Assembly: GCF_000243335.1 (NCBI RefSeq)
Contig: NZ_JH597773.1
Span: 3,990,115-4,054,114, forward strand
Length of the DNA stretch: 64,000 nt
Reading direction: 5' to 3'
Source: Leptonema illini DSM 21528
GTDB lineage: Bacteria; Spirochaetota; Leptospiria; Leptospirales; Leptonemataceae
Shown here: one piece after another, positions 7,668 to 15,813 of the stretch
Numbering within the stretch: position 1 is the stretch's first letter
Layout of the letters: each line of letters begins with the position of its first letter
The notes under the pieces: model-generated
Databases searched by the model: none
Seen by the model: only the letters and a program-made list of their open reading frames with translations
Told to the model about the DNA's origin: nothing
Position numbers and translations under genes: made by a program

Positions 7668-9842
7668 TCACACGGCCTCCGGCTGGACGACGCCCGTCTG
7701 ATCAATGCTCTTCAACTCACGCATGCGTTTCGTCATGATCTCACGCATGCTGAAGTGAAAGATGGGCGCCGATTCGACGATCTTGCGGATCTCTCCCCGT
7801 GCGATGCGGATAACGATGCTGTCTTTAAGCGCACGGACGGTGGCATTGCGAACGGTGTTGGCCAGCGAGCCGTATTCGCCGAACATATCGCCGCCTCGTA
7901 TGACGTTCACCTCGACTCCGTTGCGGGTAACGCTGAACTCCCCTGAGAGGATAATATAAAAATCGGCGTCGGTTTTTCCCTGTTCGACGAGCGTCTCGCC
8001 TTCGGCGACGCGCAGGCGCACACAGTTGCGGGCGATGCGATCGTTGACGTTATCGGCAAAATCGGCGAAAGGCCAGTAGCGCTCGATTTCGGATCGCACC
8101 TTCCACAGATGCTGCATCTCTTCGACGCGATTTTCATCGATCAGAAATTCGTGAAAGAGTTTCTCGTCGATGGCACAGAGGGCAACGGGTGTACGTGCGA
8201 CGATGGAGGCCGAACGCACCTTGTTCTCGTCCAGCACGGCCATCTCCCCCACGAAGTCGCCGGCCTCTTTGCGCGTGCGTTCTGTGAGTTTGCGTCCGTC
8301 GTGCACCATGACGCTGACGGTGCCGGCCAGGATAATGTAGATCAGACCGCGAGATGTTTCGCCCTGCTTGAAGATGACATCCCCTGAATTGAAGGTCTGG
8401 ATCTGGAAGCTGTTCATCAGAGCGGTGCTCCAGCCATGCGACATGTTCCGAAAGGAGTCGCCGAGGATCTGCATAGTGCGGATCAGATAGGAATCGTGGC
8501 TTCCCGGAATAATCGGATAACGCTTTCCCGCCACCGCATGCGAGAATGTGGCGTCGAATTCTGTGGGCAGGCTTTCCAGATGCATGAAGACGATACGATC
8601 GGATTGCGAATGCAGGGCGTCGCGCGGATCACCGTGCAGAATTCCCTGTCCGCCGTCGGCAAAGAGGATGTCGTGTCGATCCGTGTACAGGCTCTTTAAT
8701 GCGTCGAACTTCTCTTTGCGCACGATTCCCTGCGCTACCATGCCTTCGATGTCTTTGAAGGCTTTGTTGTCGCCGATAAATACGACGCTTCGCGTGGTCG
8801 TGCCGTCTTTCATACGAAAGGTGGCGCCGATCGTCGGTATCGAATGCACCGTATAATGCGGCGTGATGGACATACCGTAGAATTCGGTCACCTCATAGGG
8901 CTTCACTTCTACGAAATCAAACATGGCCGAAAGATGCTCGACGGGCATCAGGGTCTGAAGCGATAGCTTCATCATCGCCATCCAGAAGATCTCTTTGGTG
9001 GCGAGCAGCTGTACCTTGTTTGATAGCCTCAGAAGCGGATAGATGTTGCAGTGATCGTCGTGAATATGCGTCAGGTAAATGGATCGAATCTCTGAGAAAG
9101 AGACTCCGCGCGCATTGAGCGCCTGCTCCAGATAGGGTGGACAGTCGACGAGCATATACTCTGAGTTATACTGTAAGAGAATCGACGAGCAGGGCTTGTC
9201 GGCGATAAAGCCCGAGGCCCCGCCGAGCACCGTTACGCCGAGCCGCATGGGTATCGGCGTGATGAAGTCGCTGCGCAGATCGTAAGGAGGCTGCTGCGGT
9301 TCGTCGAAGTTTACGTCGATCTCTTCGCCGGCAAGGCGATACCGATCCTTTCCCGTATGCTCGATTTTTGTACCGTCTGCGAGGGTCGCGATTCCATCGA
9401 CGAAGGGAACGAAATCCACGAAGTCGTCTATAATGAACTCGCGGCCTGACGGATCTTTAACGGCCATGGCGCGCGATTCGCGGTAGAGTTCGTCAAACCA
9501 GTGCGAATCGCCTAGCTCGGCATACTCCTTTCGGGTCGGCCCGAGCAGCGTCAGTCGCAGCAGTTTGCGGTTGGCCTTGATGTGAAGCGGCGTGCCGACG
9601 ATGGTCAGCTTCTTGCCGCTGCGAAAGTTACCCTCGACAAATAGGAAAGAATAGAGCGGGAACTCGGTGCAGTTCTGTAAGACGTCGAAGCGATACGGAG
9701 TATCGGGCAGCACGATCACATCGGGGCTCTTGATGCCTTTAAGCATGAGATGTTTGATCACCTCGGGAGGACATCCGAAGAGTACGTTTCGTTCAGCCGT
9801 CTGGCATACGGTTACGCCAGGAGCCACTTCAATCACTGCCAT
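7668..9842 (-). CDS. Metallo-beta-lactamase-fold protein fused to two cyclic-nucleotide-binding domains
   Basis: A 724-residue cytoplasmic-looking protein. Residues 1 to about 195 are an N-terminal region I cannot assign. Residues about 200-460 form a metallo-beta-lactamase/RNase Z-like domain with SSILLQYNSEYMLVDCPP, the metal motif THIHDDH (259-264, HxHxDH) and VVFIGDNK as the likely later Asp ligand. Two cNMP-binding (CRP-type) domains follow, each with the beta-barrel and phosphate-cassette pattern. The first contains GDVIFKQGETSRGLIYIILAG and GDFVGEMAVL. The second contains GETLVEQGKTDADFYIILSG and GDMFGEYGSL. No helix-turn-helix is seen. Most likely it is a hydrolase (phosphodiesterase or nuclease) gated by a cyclic nucleotide. 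It is a single gene with its own divergent upstream region. Confidence 0.85.
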   Translation of the reverse strand: MAVIEVAPGVTVCQTAERNVLFGCPPEVIKHLMLKGIKSPDVIVLPDTPYRFDVLQNCTEFPLYSFLFVEGNFRSGKKLTIVGTPLHIKANRKLLRLTLLGPTRKEYAELGDSHWFDELYRESRAMAVKDPSGREFIIDDFVDFVPFVDGIATLADGTKIEHTGKDRYRLAGEEIDVNFDEPQQPPYDLRSDFITPIPMRLGVTVLGGASGFIADKPCSSILLQYNSEYMLVDCPPYLEQALNARGVSFSEIRSIYLTHIHDDHCNIYPLLRLSNKVQLLATKEIFWMAMMKLSLQTLMPVEHLSAMFDFVEVKPYEVTEFYGMSITPHYTVHSIPTIGATFRMKDGTTTRSVVFIGDNKAFKDIEGMVAQGIVRKEKFDALKSLYTDRHDILFADGGQGILHGDPRDALHSQSDRIVFMHLESLPTEFDATFSHAVAGKRYPIIPGSHDSYLIRTMQILGDSFRNMSHGWSTALMNSFQIQTFNSGDVIFKQGETSRGLIYIILAGTVSVMVHDGRKLTERTRKEAGDFVGEMAVLDENKVRSASIVARTPVALCAIDEKLFHEFLIDENRVEEMQHLWKVRSEIERYWPFADFADNVNDRIARNCVRLRVAEGETLVEQGKTDADFYIILSGEFSVTRNGVEVNVIRGGDMFGEYGSLANTVRNATVRALKDSIVIRIARGEIRKIVESAPIFHFSMREIMTKRMRELKSIDQTGVVQPEAV

Positions 9843-10124
9843 GACGAATTAGCCTGTAGAGGCCAATCTTTCGCAAGCCATTTTTTGTCTGGCTTTGCAT
9901 GATCCGGCCGGTCGAGGCCTGATGTTATCGGAAGTGGGGCCCGCCGGGAATGGAGTGGGTAATCTGAGTTCATTGCTTAATAAAGACGGATTCTTCGCAT
10001 TTTTCCCATTTAATAAATTCCTGTAAAAATACTTGCCTTCTATGTTTGAAAATGCGCGTATGAGTAACGCCCGGGTATGCTTAGAAATACAGTGGAATTC
10101 GCTATTATTAAGAGGTACTCCGAA
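9843..10124. other. Divergent intergenic region
   Basis: A 282-base gap between the leftward metallo-hydrolase fusion and the rightward secreted protein. The part at about 9975-10050 is AT-rich (TTAATAAA occurs twice, near 9977 and 10009) and is the likely site of both promoters. I cannot place a convincing -35/-10 pair. An in-frame ATG at 10077 for the right-hand gene is judged too early, because it would precede the signal peptide with unrelated residues. Confidence 0.5.
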
Positions 10125-11000
10125 ATGAAAAGAATCATCACAGCCCTTCTTCTGCTGCCGGCAGCCTTACTCTCACAGGAATTCACCGGATATTCAAACG
10201 ATGCCATCGAGGTCACGGCCATCGGTCCGGCCATGCAGGAAGACGGCCTCTACTGGACGATTACGTATCACACAAAAGCGGATAACATCGACCGCCTTAC
10301 GTTTGCCGATGTCTCTGACAATGGTAATCAGTCTGTACTCAGTCTGACGGGAAAAGAAATCTACGCGACAAATACCCACATGAGCGCGAAGATGGAGCCC
10401 TCGCAGTATCAGTGGGTTTATGAAACGGGGCAAACGCATCGACTCTTCGCCGTTACGGCCACCATCAAAGGAAAGGCGACTGTACTGTATGCTCCGCTGC
10501 GATTTACCGAGCCGGCGAAGCAGAGCTTTCGCATGCTGCTGAAAATGCGAACGGGACACGATCAGCCGACGGTCGATGTGTTTCCCTATCACTATCTTGA
10601 CGGCCGCAAATGGATCGCCCGCAATTCGGGCGAGGATCAGAACCAGAGGCTGATCGAGTGCACCCTGGCCGATGAAAAGATCACATCATGGACGGAGCTT
10701 TTCACTCAATCGATTCTTCTGCGTGCGATAGAGCCCGAGCGGTTTCTTGAGATCATCCAGAGCAATCTGGCGAAAGACTGTGACTCCCTCAAATTCGAGA
10801 AAACTCAGATTGGCGAAGGAAAGTATTTCTATGAATGGCGGCATAGCGGTTGTGGCGGTTATCCGGCGCAACATGAGATTGCGGTCGTGAATTCTGTTCC
10901 CGAAGGAGTCGTGAACGTGCGCTACACCTTTAAGGGCCCGCAGATGCCGAAGAAAAACTACGAAATCTGGAAGTCTCTGCTGACCGGGAATTCCCGGTGA
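10125..11000 (+). CDS. Secreted protein of unknown function
   Basis: A 291-residue protein starting at the ATG at 10125, which has an AGAGGT Shine-Dalgarno eight bases upstream and directly begins a signal peptide (MKRIITALLLLPAALLSQEF). The mature part is predicted to be largely beta-strand, with FRMLLKMRTGHDQPTVDVFPY in the middle and a short Cys-Gly segment (HSGCGGYPAQHEIAV) near residues 245-260. Two other Cys residues (in IECTL and KDCDS) could make disulfides. I recognise no domain. The C-terminal GGYPAQHEIAVVNSVPEGVVNVRYTFKG is beta-rich. It is monocistronic as far as can be seen. Confidence 0.7.
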   Translation: MKRIITALLLLPAALLSQEFTGYSNDAIEVTAIGPAMQEDGLYWTITYHTKADNIDRLTFADVSDNGNQSVLSLTGKEIYATNTHMSAKMEPSQYQWVYETGQTHRLFAVTATIKGKATVLYAPLRFTEPAKQSFRMLLKMRTGHDQPTVDVFPYHYLDGRKWIARNSGEDQNQRLIECTLADEKITSWTELFTQSILLRAIEPERFLEIIQSNLAKDCDSLKFEKTQIGEGKYFYEWRHSGCGGYPAQHEIAVVNSVPEGVVNVRYTFKGPQMPKKNYEIWKSLLTGNSR

Positions 11001-11126
11001 TGTTCCAGAGTCTTACAAAATCGAATTCCCTTCTGAGAGGCGTATGCTGAACTGGACGGGCGGCTTCTGATCGACGGCAGACGTCGGCAGAGGCATGCCA
11101 ATTCAGGTGCTCTTGAGGAGTAAGAG

Positions 11127-12164
11127 ATGTCCCTTGTTTCCATGCGTTTGCTGCTCGATCATGCAGCGGAGAATAATTACGGCGTTCCCGCCTTCAACGT
11201 GAATAATCTCGAACAGGTGCTTTCGATTATGAAAGCGGCTGAAGAGACCGAAAGCCCCGTCATCCTTCAGGTCTCCCGTGGAGCGCGCAGCTATGCAGGC
11301 GAGAATTTCGTCCGGCATCTGATCCTGGCCGCCACCGAAACCTGGCCGCAGATTCCGGTCTGCCTTCACCAGGACCACGGCAACTCGCCGGCCACATGCT
11401 ATTCAGCCATACGTTTCGGCTTCACAAGCGTGATGATGGACGGATCGCTTCGCGAAGATGCAAAGACACCCGCCGACTTTGATTACAACGCAGGCGTCAC
11501 CCGCGAGGTCGTGCGCGTCGCTCATAAAATCGGCGTCAGCGTCGAAGGCGAACTCGGATGTCTCGGCTCTCTCGAAACGGGTAAAGGCGACAAAGAAGAC
11601 GGCCACGGCTTCGAAGGAACGCTCAGTCGTGAACAACTGTTAACCGACCCTTCTGAGGCCGAAGCCTTCGTACATGCGACGCGCGTCGATGCCCTGGCCG
11701 TCGCCATCGGCACAAGCCACGGCGCCTACAAATTCAAACAGAAGCCTACGGGCGACGTGCTGGTTATCTCCCGTATTAAAGAGATCCATGATAAGATCCC
11801 GAACACTCATATCGTCATGCACGGTTCTTCTTCGGTTCCTGAAGATCTGCGTTTGAAGATCAATCAATTCGGAGGAGAGATCCCCGAAACCTACGGCGTA
11901 CCCGTCGAAGAGATTCAGAAAGGCATCAAAAACGGCGTGCGCAAGATCAACATCGATACCGACCTGCGACTTGCCTGGACGGCGGCGGTGCGCGAAGTCA
12001 TGGGCACAAAGCCTTCGGAGTTTGATCCGCGCACCTTCCTCAAGCCGGCGATGAAGGCCATGCAGGATGTCTGCCGCGATCGCTTCGTCTCGTTCGGCAC
12101 GGCCGGTCATGCGACGAAGATCAAACAGATTCCGGTCGAGCTATTCGCCGCGAAATATCAATAA
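11127..12164 (+). CDS. fba: Class II fructose-bisphosphate aldolase
   Basis: A 345-residue Zn-dependent aldolase of glycolysis/gluconeogenesis that cleaves fructose-1,6-bisphosphate to glyceraldehyde-3-phosphate and dihydroxyacetone phosphate. Visible signatures: [14 protein letters not shown] (Zn-binding His and catalytic Asp region), [31 protein letters not shown] (Zn His), HGSSSVPE (Zn His) and [12 protein letters not shown] (phosphate binding). Length and motifs fit the longer class IIB-like FbaA/CbbA group. A GAGGAG Shine-Dalgarno lies seven bases before the ATG. It is preceded by 126 bases without a gene and appears to be transcribed alone. Confidence 0.95.
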   Translation: MSLVSMRLLLDHAAENNYGVPAFNVNNLEQVLSIMKAAEETESPVILQVSRGARSYAGENFVRHLILAATETWPQIPVCLHQDHGNSPATCYSAIRFGFTSVMMDGSLREDAKTPADFDYNAGVTREVVRVAHKIGVSVEGELGCLGSLETGKGDKEDGHGFEGTLSREQLLTDPSEAEAFVHATRVDALAVAIGTSHGAYKFKQKPTGDVLVISRIKEIHDKIPNTHIVMHGSSSVPEDLRLKINQFGGEIPETYGVPVEEIQKGIKNGVRKINIDTDLRLAWTAAVREVMGTKPSEFDPRTFLKPAMKAMQDVCRDRFVSFGTAGHATKIKQIPVELFAAKYQ

Positions 12165-12173
12165 TCGCACTCT

Positions 12174-12714
12174 GTGCAGATGATCCGTCTTATTGGCGAC
12201 AGGGAAGCGATGACGGGTCATCTCATAGAGGTTATCATAGCGCTGTCACAGCGCGATGTGCGTTTCATCATGCGGCGGATGGGCCGTCGTGATGCAGGGC
12301 GTTCGGCGTATGACGATGGATCTCGATCTTTCCGTCGATATGGATCCCGACAACCTCCGGCGATTTCTTGATGCGCTGAAAGAGCTTAATCTGACTCCAG
12401 GGGCGCCCATTCCGGCCGAATCCCTTCTTGATGAAAAGCTGCGACAGTACATTGTGCGGGAAAAGAACGCCGCCGTATTCTCCTTTATCGATTCCGACAA
12501 TCCCTACAGGCAGGTCGATGTGATGCTGACCGACGAAGGGTCGTATGACAGGCTGATTCTTGAAAGTGATGTCGTTCGGATTGGCGGCTATCCGGTCCGG
12601 ATCGTCTCAAAAAAGGGTCTCATCCATATGAAAGAGCAGCTCCGGCATCCGCGGGAAAAGGATTTGCAGGACATCCGGGAACTCCGAAAGCTGTCATCGT
12701 CGGACAACGGGTAG
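12174..12714 (+). pseudogene. Frameshifted nucleotidyltransferase (AbiEii/DUF6036-like)
   Basis: The frame open from 12256 starts abruptly in the middle of a nucleotidyltransferase motif (CGGWAVVMQG, then RMTMDLDL with the DxD metal pair). The missing upstream part is found in the other frame: from ATG 12174 or 12210 it reads LIEVIIALSQRDVRFI, the usual helix and strand before GG. Joining the two at about 12270 needs a one-base shift and restores a protein of about 160-180 residues with normal spacing. The C-terminus (GYPVRIVSKKGLIHMKEQL, EKDLQDIREL) is typical of the family, some members of which are antitoxin/toxin-type nucleotidyltransferases. It is likely an inactivated gene; a sequencing error or a recoding event remains possible. 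Confidence 0.6.
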
Positions 12715-12827
12715 GCCGAACACACAGAGAAAGCATCCCGGAATGGTACATCAGGCAGACACAAAAACCGCTTGATAGCCTTGCGTTCGACGGCCATAAT
12801 GAATCCGGCCGATTGAGCGCAACGCAG

Positions 12828-13496
12828 ATGATTCAAACCTTCTACATAGAAACGCTCGATTCCCCCTCACGCGATAGCATTCATCTGTTCTGCCTGAACC
12901 TTGAAACGCGTTTCGAAAAAGAGGGTATGGGCGATACGATCTACAACGTCGTCCAGGAGCTGATTAATAACGCCGTAAAGGCGAATCTGAAGCGAAGCTT
13001 CTTTAATGCGAACGACTATTCGTTTGAAGACGAGCACAGCTACGCCGCCGGTCTTGCCGCCTTCAAAACGTCCCTTCGCACGATCTCCGAAGAAGAATGG
13101 AAGAAGGCCGTGCGAGATCTCGGGTTGCGTGTTACGGTCGAGGTGGACGCCGACGAAGAGCGTATTCTCATCTACGTTGAGAACAATGCCATCATGATTC
13201 CCGAGGAAGAGCGTCGCCTGCGCAGCCATCTGGCACGGGCTATGGAAGTCCGTAACCTGGTCCAGTTCTCTGAGGCCTACGGCGACGATACCGAAGGCGC
13301 CGGATTGGGCCTGGCCCTTGTGATCATGCTCATCAAAGATATGGGATTCGATCCCGATTACTTTCGTGTTTTCACAAGAGGCGATAGCACGGTCGCCCGG
13401 TTGGAATTTCCGCTGAAAAAGGATTATGTTCCCATTCGCAAGAAGTGGCTCGATTTGAAGCAAGGCCGTCCGATTGCAGACGGAGAATACGATTGA
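12828..13496 (+). CDS. Stand-alone histidine-kinase-like ATPase
   Basis: A 222-residue protein with the GHKL/HATPase_c fold and no sensor or phospho-acceptor domain. It has an N-box (YNVVQELINNAVKAN, residues about 30-45), a G1-like ENNAIMIPEEE, and a G2 box GAGLGLALVIMLIKDMG near residue 160. An insertion between the N-box and G1 contains an Asp/Glu-rich stretch. An in-frame TTG at 12813 would add five residues; ATG 12828 is preferred, though neither has a clear Shine-Dalgarno. It is followed after 30 bases by an MlaD-family gene and may share its transcript. It could act as an anti-sigma-type or signalling ATPase; the partner is unknown. Confidence 0.75.
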   Translation: MIQTFYIETLDSPSRDSIHLFCLNLETRFEKEGMGDTIYNVVQELINNAVKANLKRSFFNANDYSFEDEHSYAAGLAAFKTSLRTISEEEWKKAVRDLGLRVTVEVDADEERILIYVENNAIMIPEEERRLRSHLARAMEVRNLVQFSEAYGDDTEGAGLGLALVIMLIKDMGFDPDYFRVFTRGDSTVARLEFPLKKDYVPIRKKWLDLKQGRPIADGEYD

Positions 13497-13526
13497 CAGA
13501 GACAGGGATCGATTGAGGGTGCAGGC

Positions 13527-14351
13527 GTGAAGCTGTTCCAGAACTTTGTCGTCGGCATCCTTTTCGCCGGATCGCTTGCTCTTGTCGGTTACTTTACCGT
13601 ACTGTCCGATAGCGGTCCCTTTGCGCGTCAGGGGCAGCAGCTTGTTCTGTATTTTGATCATGCCGAAGGAGTGAAGGCAGGCACCCGGGTAACCGTGCTC
13701 GGCGTTCCGGCAGGCACCGTAATCGACATCGAGCTTGTTTCCATCGACGACAGAGGCCAGCCGGTTCCCGACGACTCCGAGCTGCGTTCGAGGCAGATCG
13801 TCGGCATCACCGTCGAGCTGAAGAAGCCCGTCGTCTTTTACAGCAACTATCGTATCAGCCTGAAAAACGAATCGATTCTGTCGGGCAAAGTGGTCGCTAT
13901 CGATCCTGGAACGGCGCGGGTAACGACAGGCCTTGCGCCGGAGCGTCTGCAGGTCGTCTGGGTCGATCCTCGTGAGGCGGCGCAGAGCGGAAAATCCGCC
14001 TCACAGTATTCGCTTGAAAAGCTGATGGCTGATCGCGAATCCGCAAAGACCATGACGGCGCTTCAGGGACAGAACGCAGGCGATCCGGTTGCCGGCCTTG
14101 CCGAGATGATCTCTGAGAACCGGGATGATGTGCGTCGCACGATTCAAAACGTCGCCGAGATCACCGATAAGATCAATAACGGACGGGGCACGATCGGTCT
14201 TCTTATTAACGATAACCAGCTCCATGAGAATGCGACGACGCTTGTCACCGATGCCCGTCTTGTCGTGCGCGAGATGCGAGAAAGCCTTGAAGATACGCGA
14301 GAACAGGCCCCTGTAACCAGCTTCCTGCGTGCGGCTCTAACGGCCTTCTGA
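13527..14351 (+). CDS. MlaD/MCE-family lipid-transport protein
   Basis: A 274-residue protein with one N-terminal membrane anchor (residues about 5-24) and an MCE/MlaD domain, recognisable from LVLYFDHAEGVKAGTRVTVLGVPAGTV. MCE proteins form periplasmic hexameric rings that move phospholipids between inner and outer membranes, with MlaE/MlaF ABC partners. The C-terminal part (SENRDDVRRTIQNVAEI, INNGRGTIGLLIND) matches the helical tail seen in spirochaetal and proteobacterial MlaD proteins. The start is GTG 13527 with GAGGGTG upstream. No MlaE or MlaF gene is present in the window; the neighbour is the HATPase. Confidence 0.85.
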   Translation: MKLFQNFVVGILFAGSLALVGYFTVLSDSGPFARQGQQLVLYFDHAEGVKAGTRVTVLGVPAGTVIDIELVSIDDRGQPVPDDSELRSRQIVGITVELKKPVVFYSNYRISLKNESILSGKVVAIDPGTARVTTGLAPERLQVVWVDPREAAQSGKSASQYSLEKLMADRESAKTMTALQGQNAGDPVAGLAEMISENRDDVRRTIQNVAEITDKINNGRGTIGLLINDNQLHENATTLVTDARLVVREMRESLEDTREQAPVTSFLRAALTAF

Positions 14352-14383
14352 ATACTGAGCGTAGATTGCGGAGTGAGATTTCG

Positions 14384-14400
14384 TCTCGTTTTTAACGAGA
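14384..14400 (+). other. Short hairpin in the mlaD-lipoprotein gap
   Basis: TCTCGTT and AACGAGA form a perfect 7-bp stem with a TTT loop, 33 bases after the MlaD stop. No run of T follows, so a terminator role is doubtful. It could be a processing site or chance. Confidence 0.3.
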
Positions 14401-14468
14401 GACCGTTCCAGCGCGAATCTGCTCTGCTTTTCGGATGACGGCATAGAGGCCGCTCAAAAGGTGAGGTC

Positions 14469-14897
14469 ATGCAGCGAATCCCTTTACTCTTCATACTCAT
14501 AGCGACGCTCGTCGCCTGCGAAAAGACAGCCGAGCAGGAAGCTCCACAGATCCCGCTCTGCGATATTCATAGCGGCCTCTGTGAGGGGCGCCTTGACGAC
14601 GGGACGGTCGTGCGTTTTGATATCACGCCTAAACCTGTAAAGGCACTCGAAGCCCTGCAGTTCTCTGTCTATGTGGACGGCGTCAGTGATGCAAAGGTAA
14701 GCGTTGATCTTGCCATGCCGGCCATGTATATGGGCGAGAATAAGGTGGCGCTTGTTCCGACCGGCGATGGGAACTACAGCGGTAAAGGAAGCGTCGTGAA
14801 ATGCACAAGCGGCGACCGATTATGGGATGCTGCCGTAACGATTGAGCGAGCGGGGAAGCCCTCGACGATTCACTTTCGCTTCGAAACGGCGCCCTGA
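14469..14897 (+). CDS. Small lipoprotein, YtkA/FixH-like
   Basis: A 142-residue protein with a signal peptide and lipobox LVAC at residues 14-17. The mature region has a short disulfide-possible pair (CDIHSGLC) followed by a beta-sandwich: FDITPKPVKALEALQFSV, then VDLAMPAMYMGENKVALVP, GDGNYSGKGSVVKC. The AMPAMYMG segment and strand pattern resemble YtkA/FixH-like domains found near copper and cytochrome oxidase assembly genes. A GTGAGG Shine-Dalgarno precedes the ATG. The next gene, 71 bases on, encodes a GHCxGMCGP membrane protein, which is consistent with a metal or redox assembly context (inference). Confidence 0.65.
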   Translation: MQRIPLLFILIATLVACEKTAEQEAPQIPLCDIHSGLCEGRLDDGTVVRFDITPKPVKALEALQFSVYVDGVSDAKVSVDLAMPAMYMGENKVALVPTGDGNYSGKGSVVKCTSGDRLWDAAVTIERAGKPSTIHFRFETAP

Positions 14898-14968
14898 CCG
14901 GCTGCCTGATCAAAGCGTCGAGAGAGCATGCGACACGCTGGAATTGCCTTCGCTATACCTGAGTTTAC

Positions 14969-15661
14969 ATGGATCTACAGAGTCAGCTTACGGTTATCCT
15001 GGGCGCCCTGACGGCAGGGCTGCTTGCCGGCTTCGGTCACTGCATCGGCATGTGCGGACCGCTTGTCAGCACGACCGTGCTTGATGCAAGCCGCCGCACG
15101 TTCTGGCAGAAAACGCTGGCACAGCTTCTCTATCATACGGGGCGTATAACGACCTACGGATGGGTCGGCGCCCTGATGGGATGGACGGGCTCCTTTGTAA
15201 ATGTCGCCGGGAACATGGTCGGCATGCAAAACGCCGTCGCCCTTTTTGCCGGCGTCTTTATGGCCGTGCGCGGCCTGGAGGTTCTCGGGCTTCTGCGCTG
15301 GAAGCTGATCGAGCGCATAGAAAGTCGCATCGGCTTTCTCTTGAAAGGGGTGCGTCCGCTGCAGACGGTCGATTCTGTCTGGCGTTATTATCTGCTCGGC
15401 CTCTTTCTCGGCCTGCTGCCGTGCGGCCTGTCATACTCCGCCTTTCTTGGAGCAGCGGGCACGGGCGGTGCAGGCTGGGGCTTTCTCTTTACCTTCGCCT
15501 TCGGGCTGGGAACGATCCCCGCGCTTTTCCTGCTCGGGTCGATGGTTAGCGCCTTATCCGTGAAGCTGCGCGGATGGCTTTATCGAGCCGGCGGGCTGTC
15601 GCTCTTTCTGCTCGGGCTGCTTTTCCTGTACAGAGCTCTGTCGGGTATGATCTCTCTCTAA
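14969..15661 (+). CDS. DsbD_2/TauE-like membrane protein with GHCxGMCGP motif
   Basis: A 230-residue protein with about six membrane segments. The first half carries LLAGFGHCIGMCGPLVS (residues about 20-36), the hallmark of the UreH/DsbD_2 family often found with cbb3 cytochrome oxidase maturation or heavy-metal genes. The second half has the mirrored LGLFLGLLPCGLSYSAFLG. Paired Cys in the two half-repeats suggests thiol or metal chemistry in the membrane, as in CcdA/DsbD. No oxidase genes lie in the window. It follows the small lipoprotein and is convergent with the MFS gene. Confidence 0.8.
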   Translation: MDLQSQLTVILGALTAGLLAGFGHCIGMCGPLVSTTVLDASRRTFWQKTLAQLLYHTGRITTYGWVGALMGWTGSFVNVAGNMVGMQNAVALFAGVFMAVRGLEVLGLLRWKLIERIESRIGFLLKGVRPLQTVDSVWRYYLLGLFLGLLPCGLSYSAFLGAAGTGGAGWGFLFTFAFGLGTIPALFLLGSMVSALSVKLRGWLYRAGGLSLFLLGLLFLYRALSGMISL

Positions 15662-15754
15662 TCTTCCGTCTTCGAAGTAGAGCAGGGCTCCCTTTTGTGC
15701 AAATATCATGCAGAGTCGGTCGGCGCTCATGGATGCTCCCATTATTATTATGAA

Positions 15755-15773
15755 ATTGAGACTCAGTATCAAT
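15755..15773. promoter_or_regulatory. Fur-like 19-bp palindrome, orphan
   Basis: The sequence ATTGAGACTCAGTATCAAT is an inverted repeat about its central C: 16 of the 18 flanking positions pair, with one mismatched pair of positions (G60/A68). The inner TGAGACT-C-AGTATCA has the 7-1-7 layout of Fur-family operators. It lies between two convergent genes, where no promoter is expected. It may mark an unannotated small transcript or a relic of a lost iron-regulated gene. Confidence 0.35.
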
Positions 15774-15813
15774 ACGTCATCGCCGCAACTCTGTCAAACA
15801 AAAAAAGGTCTGA

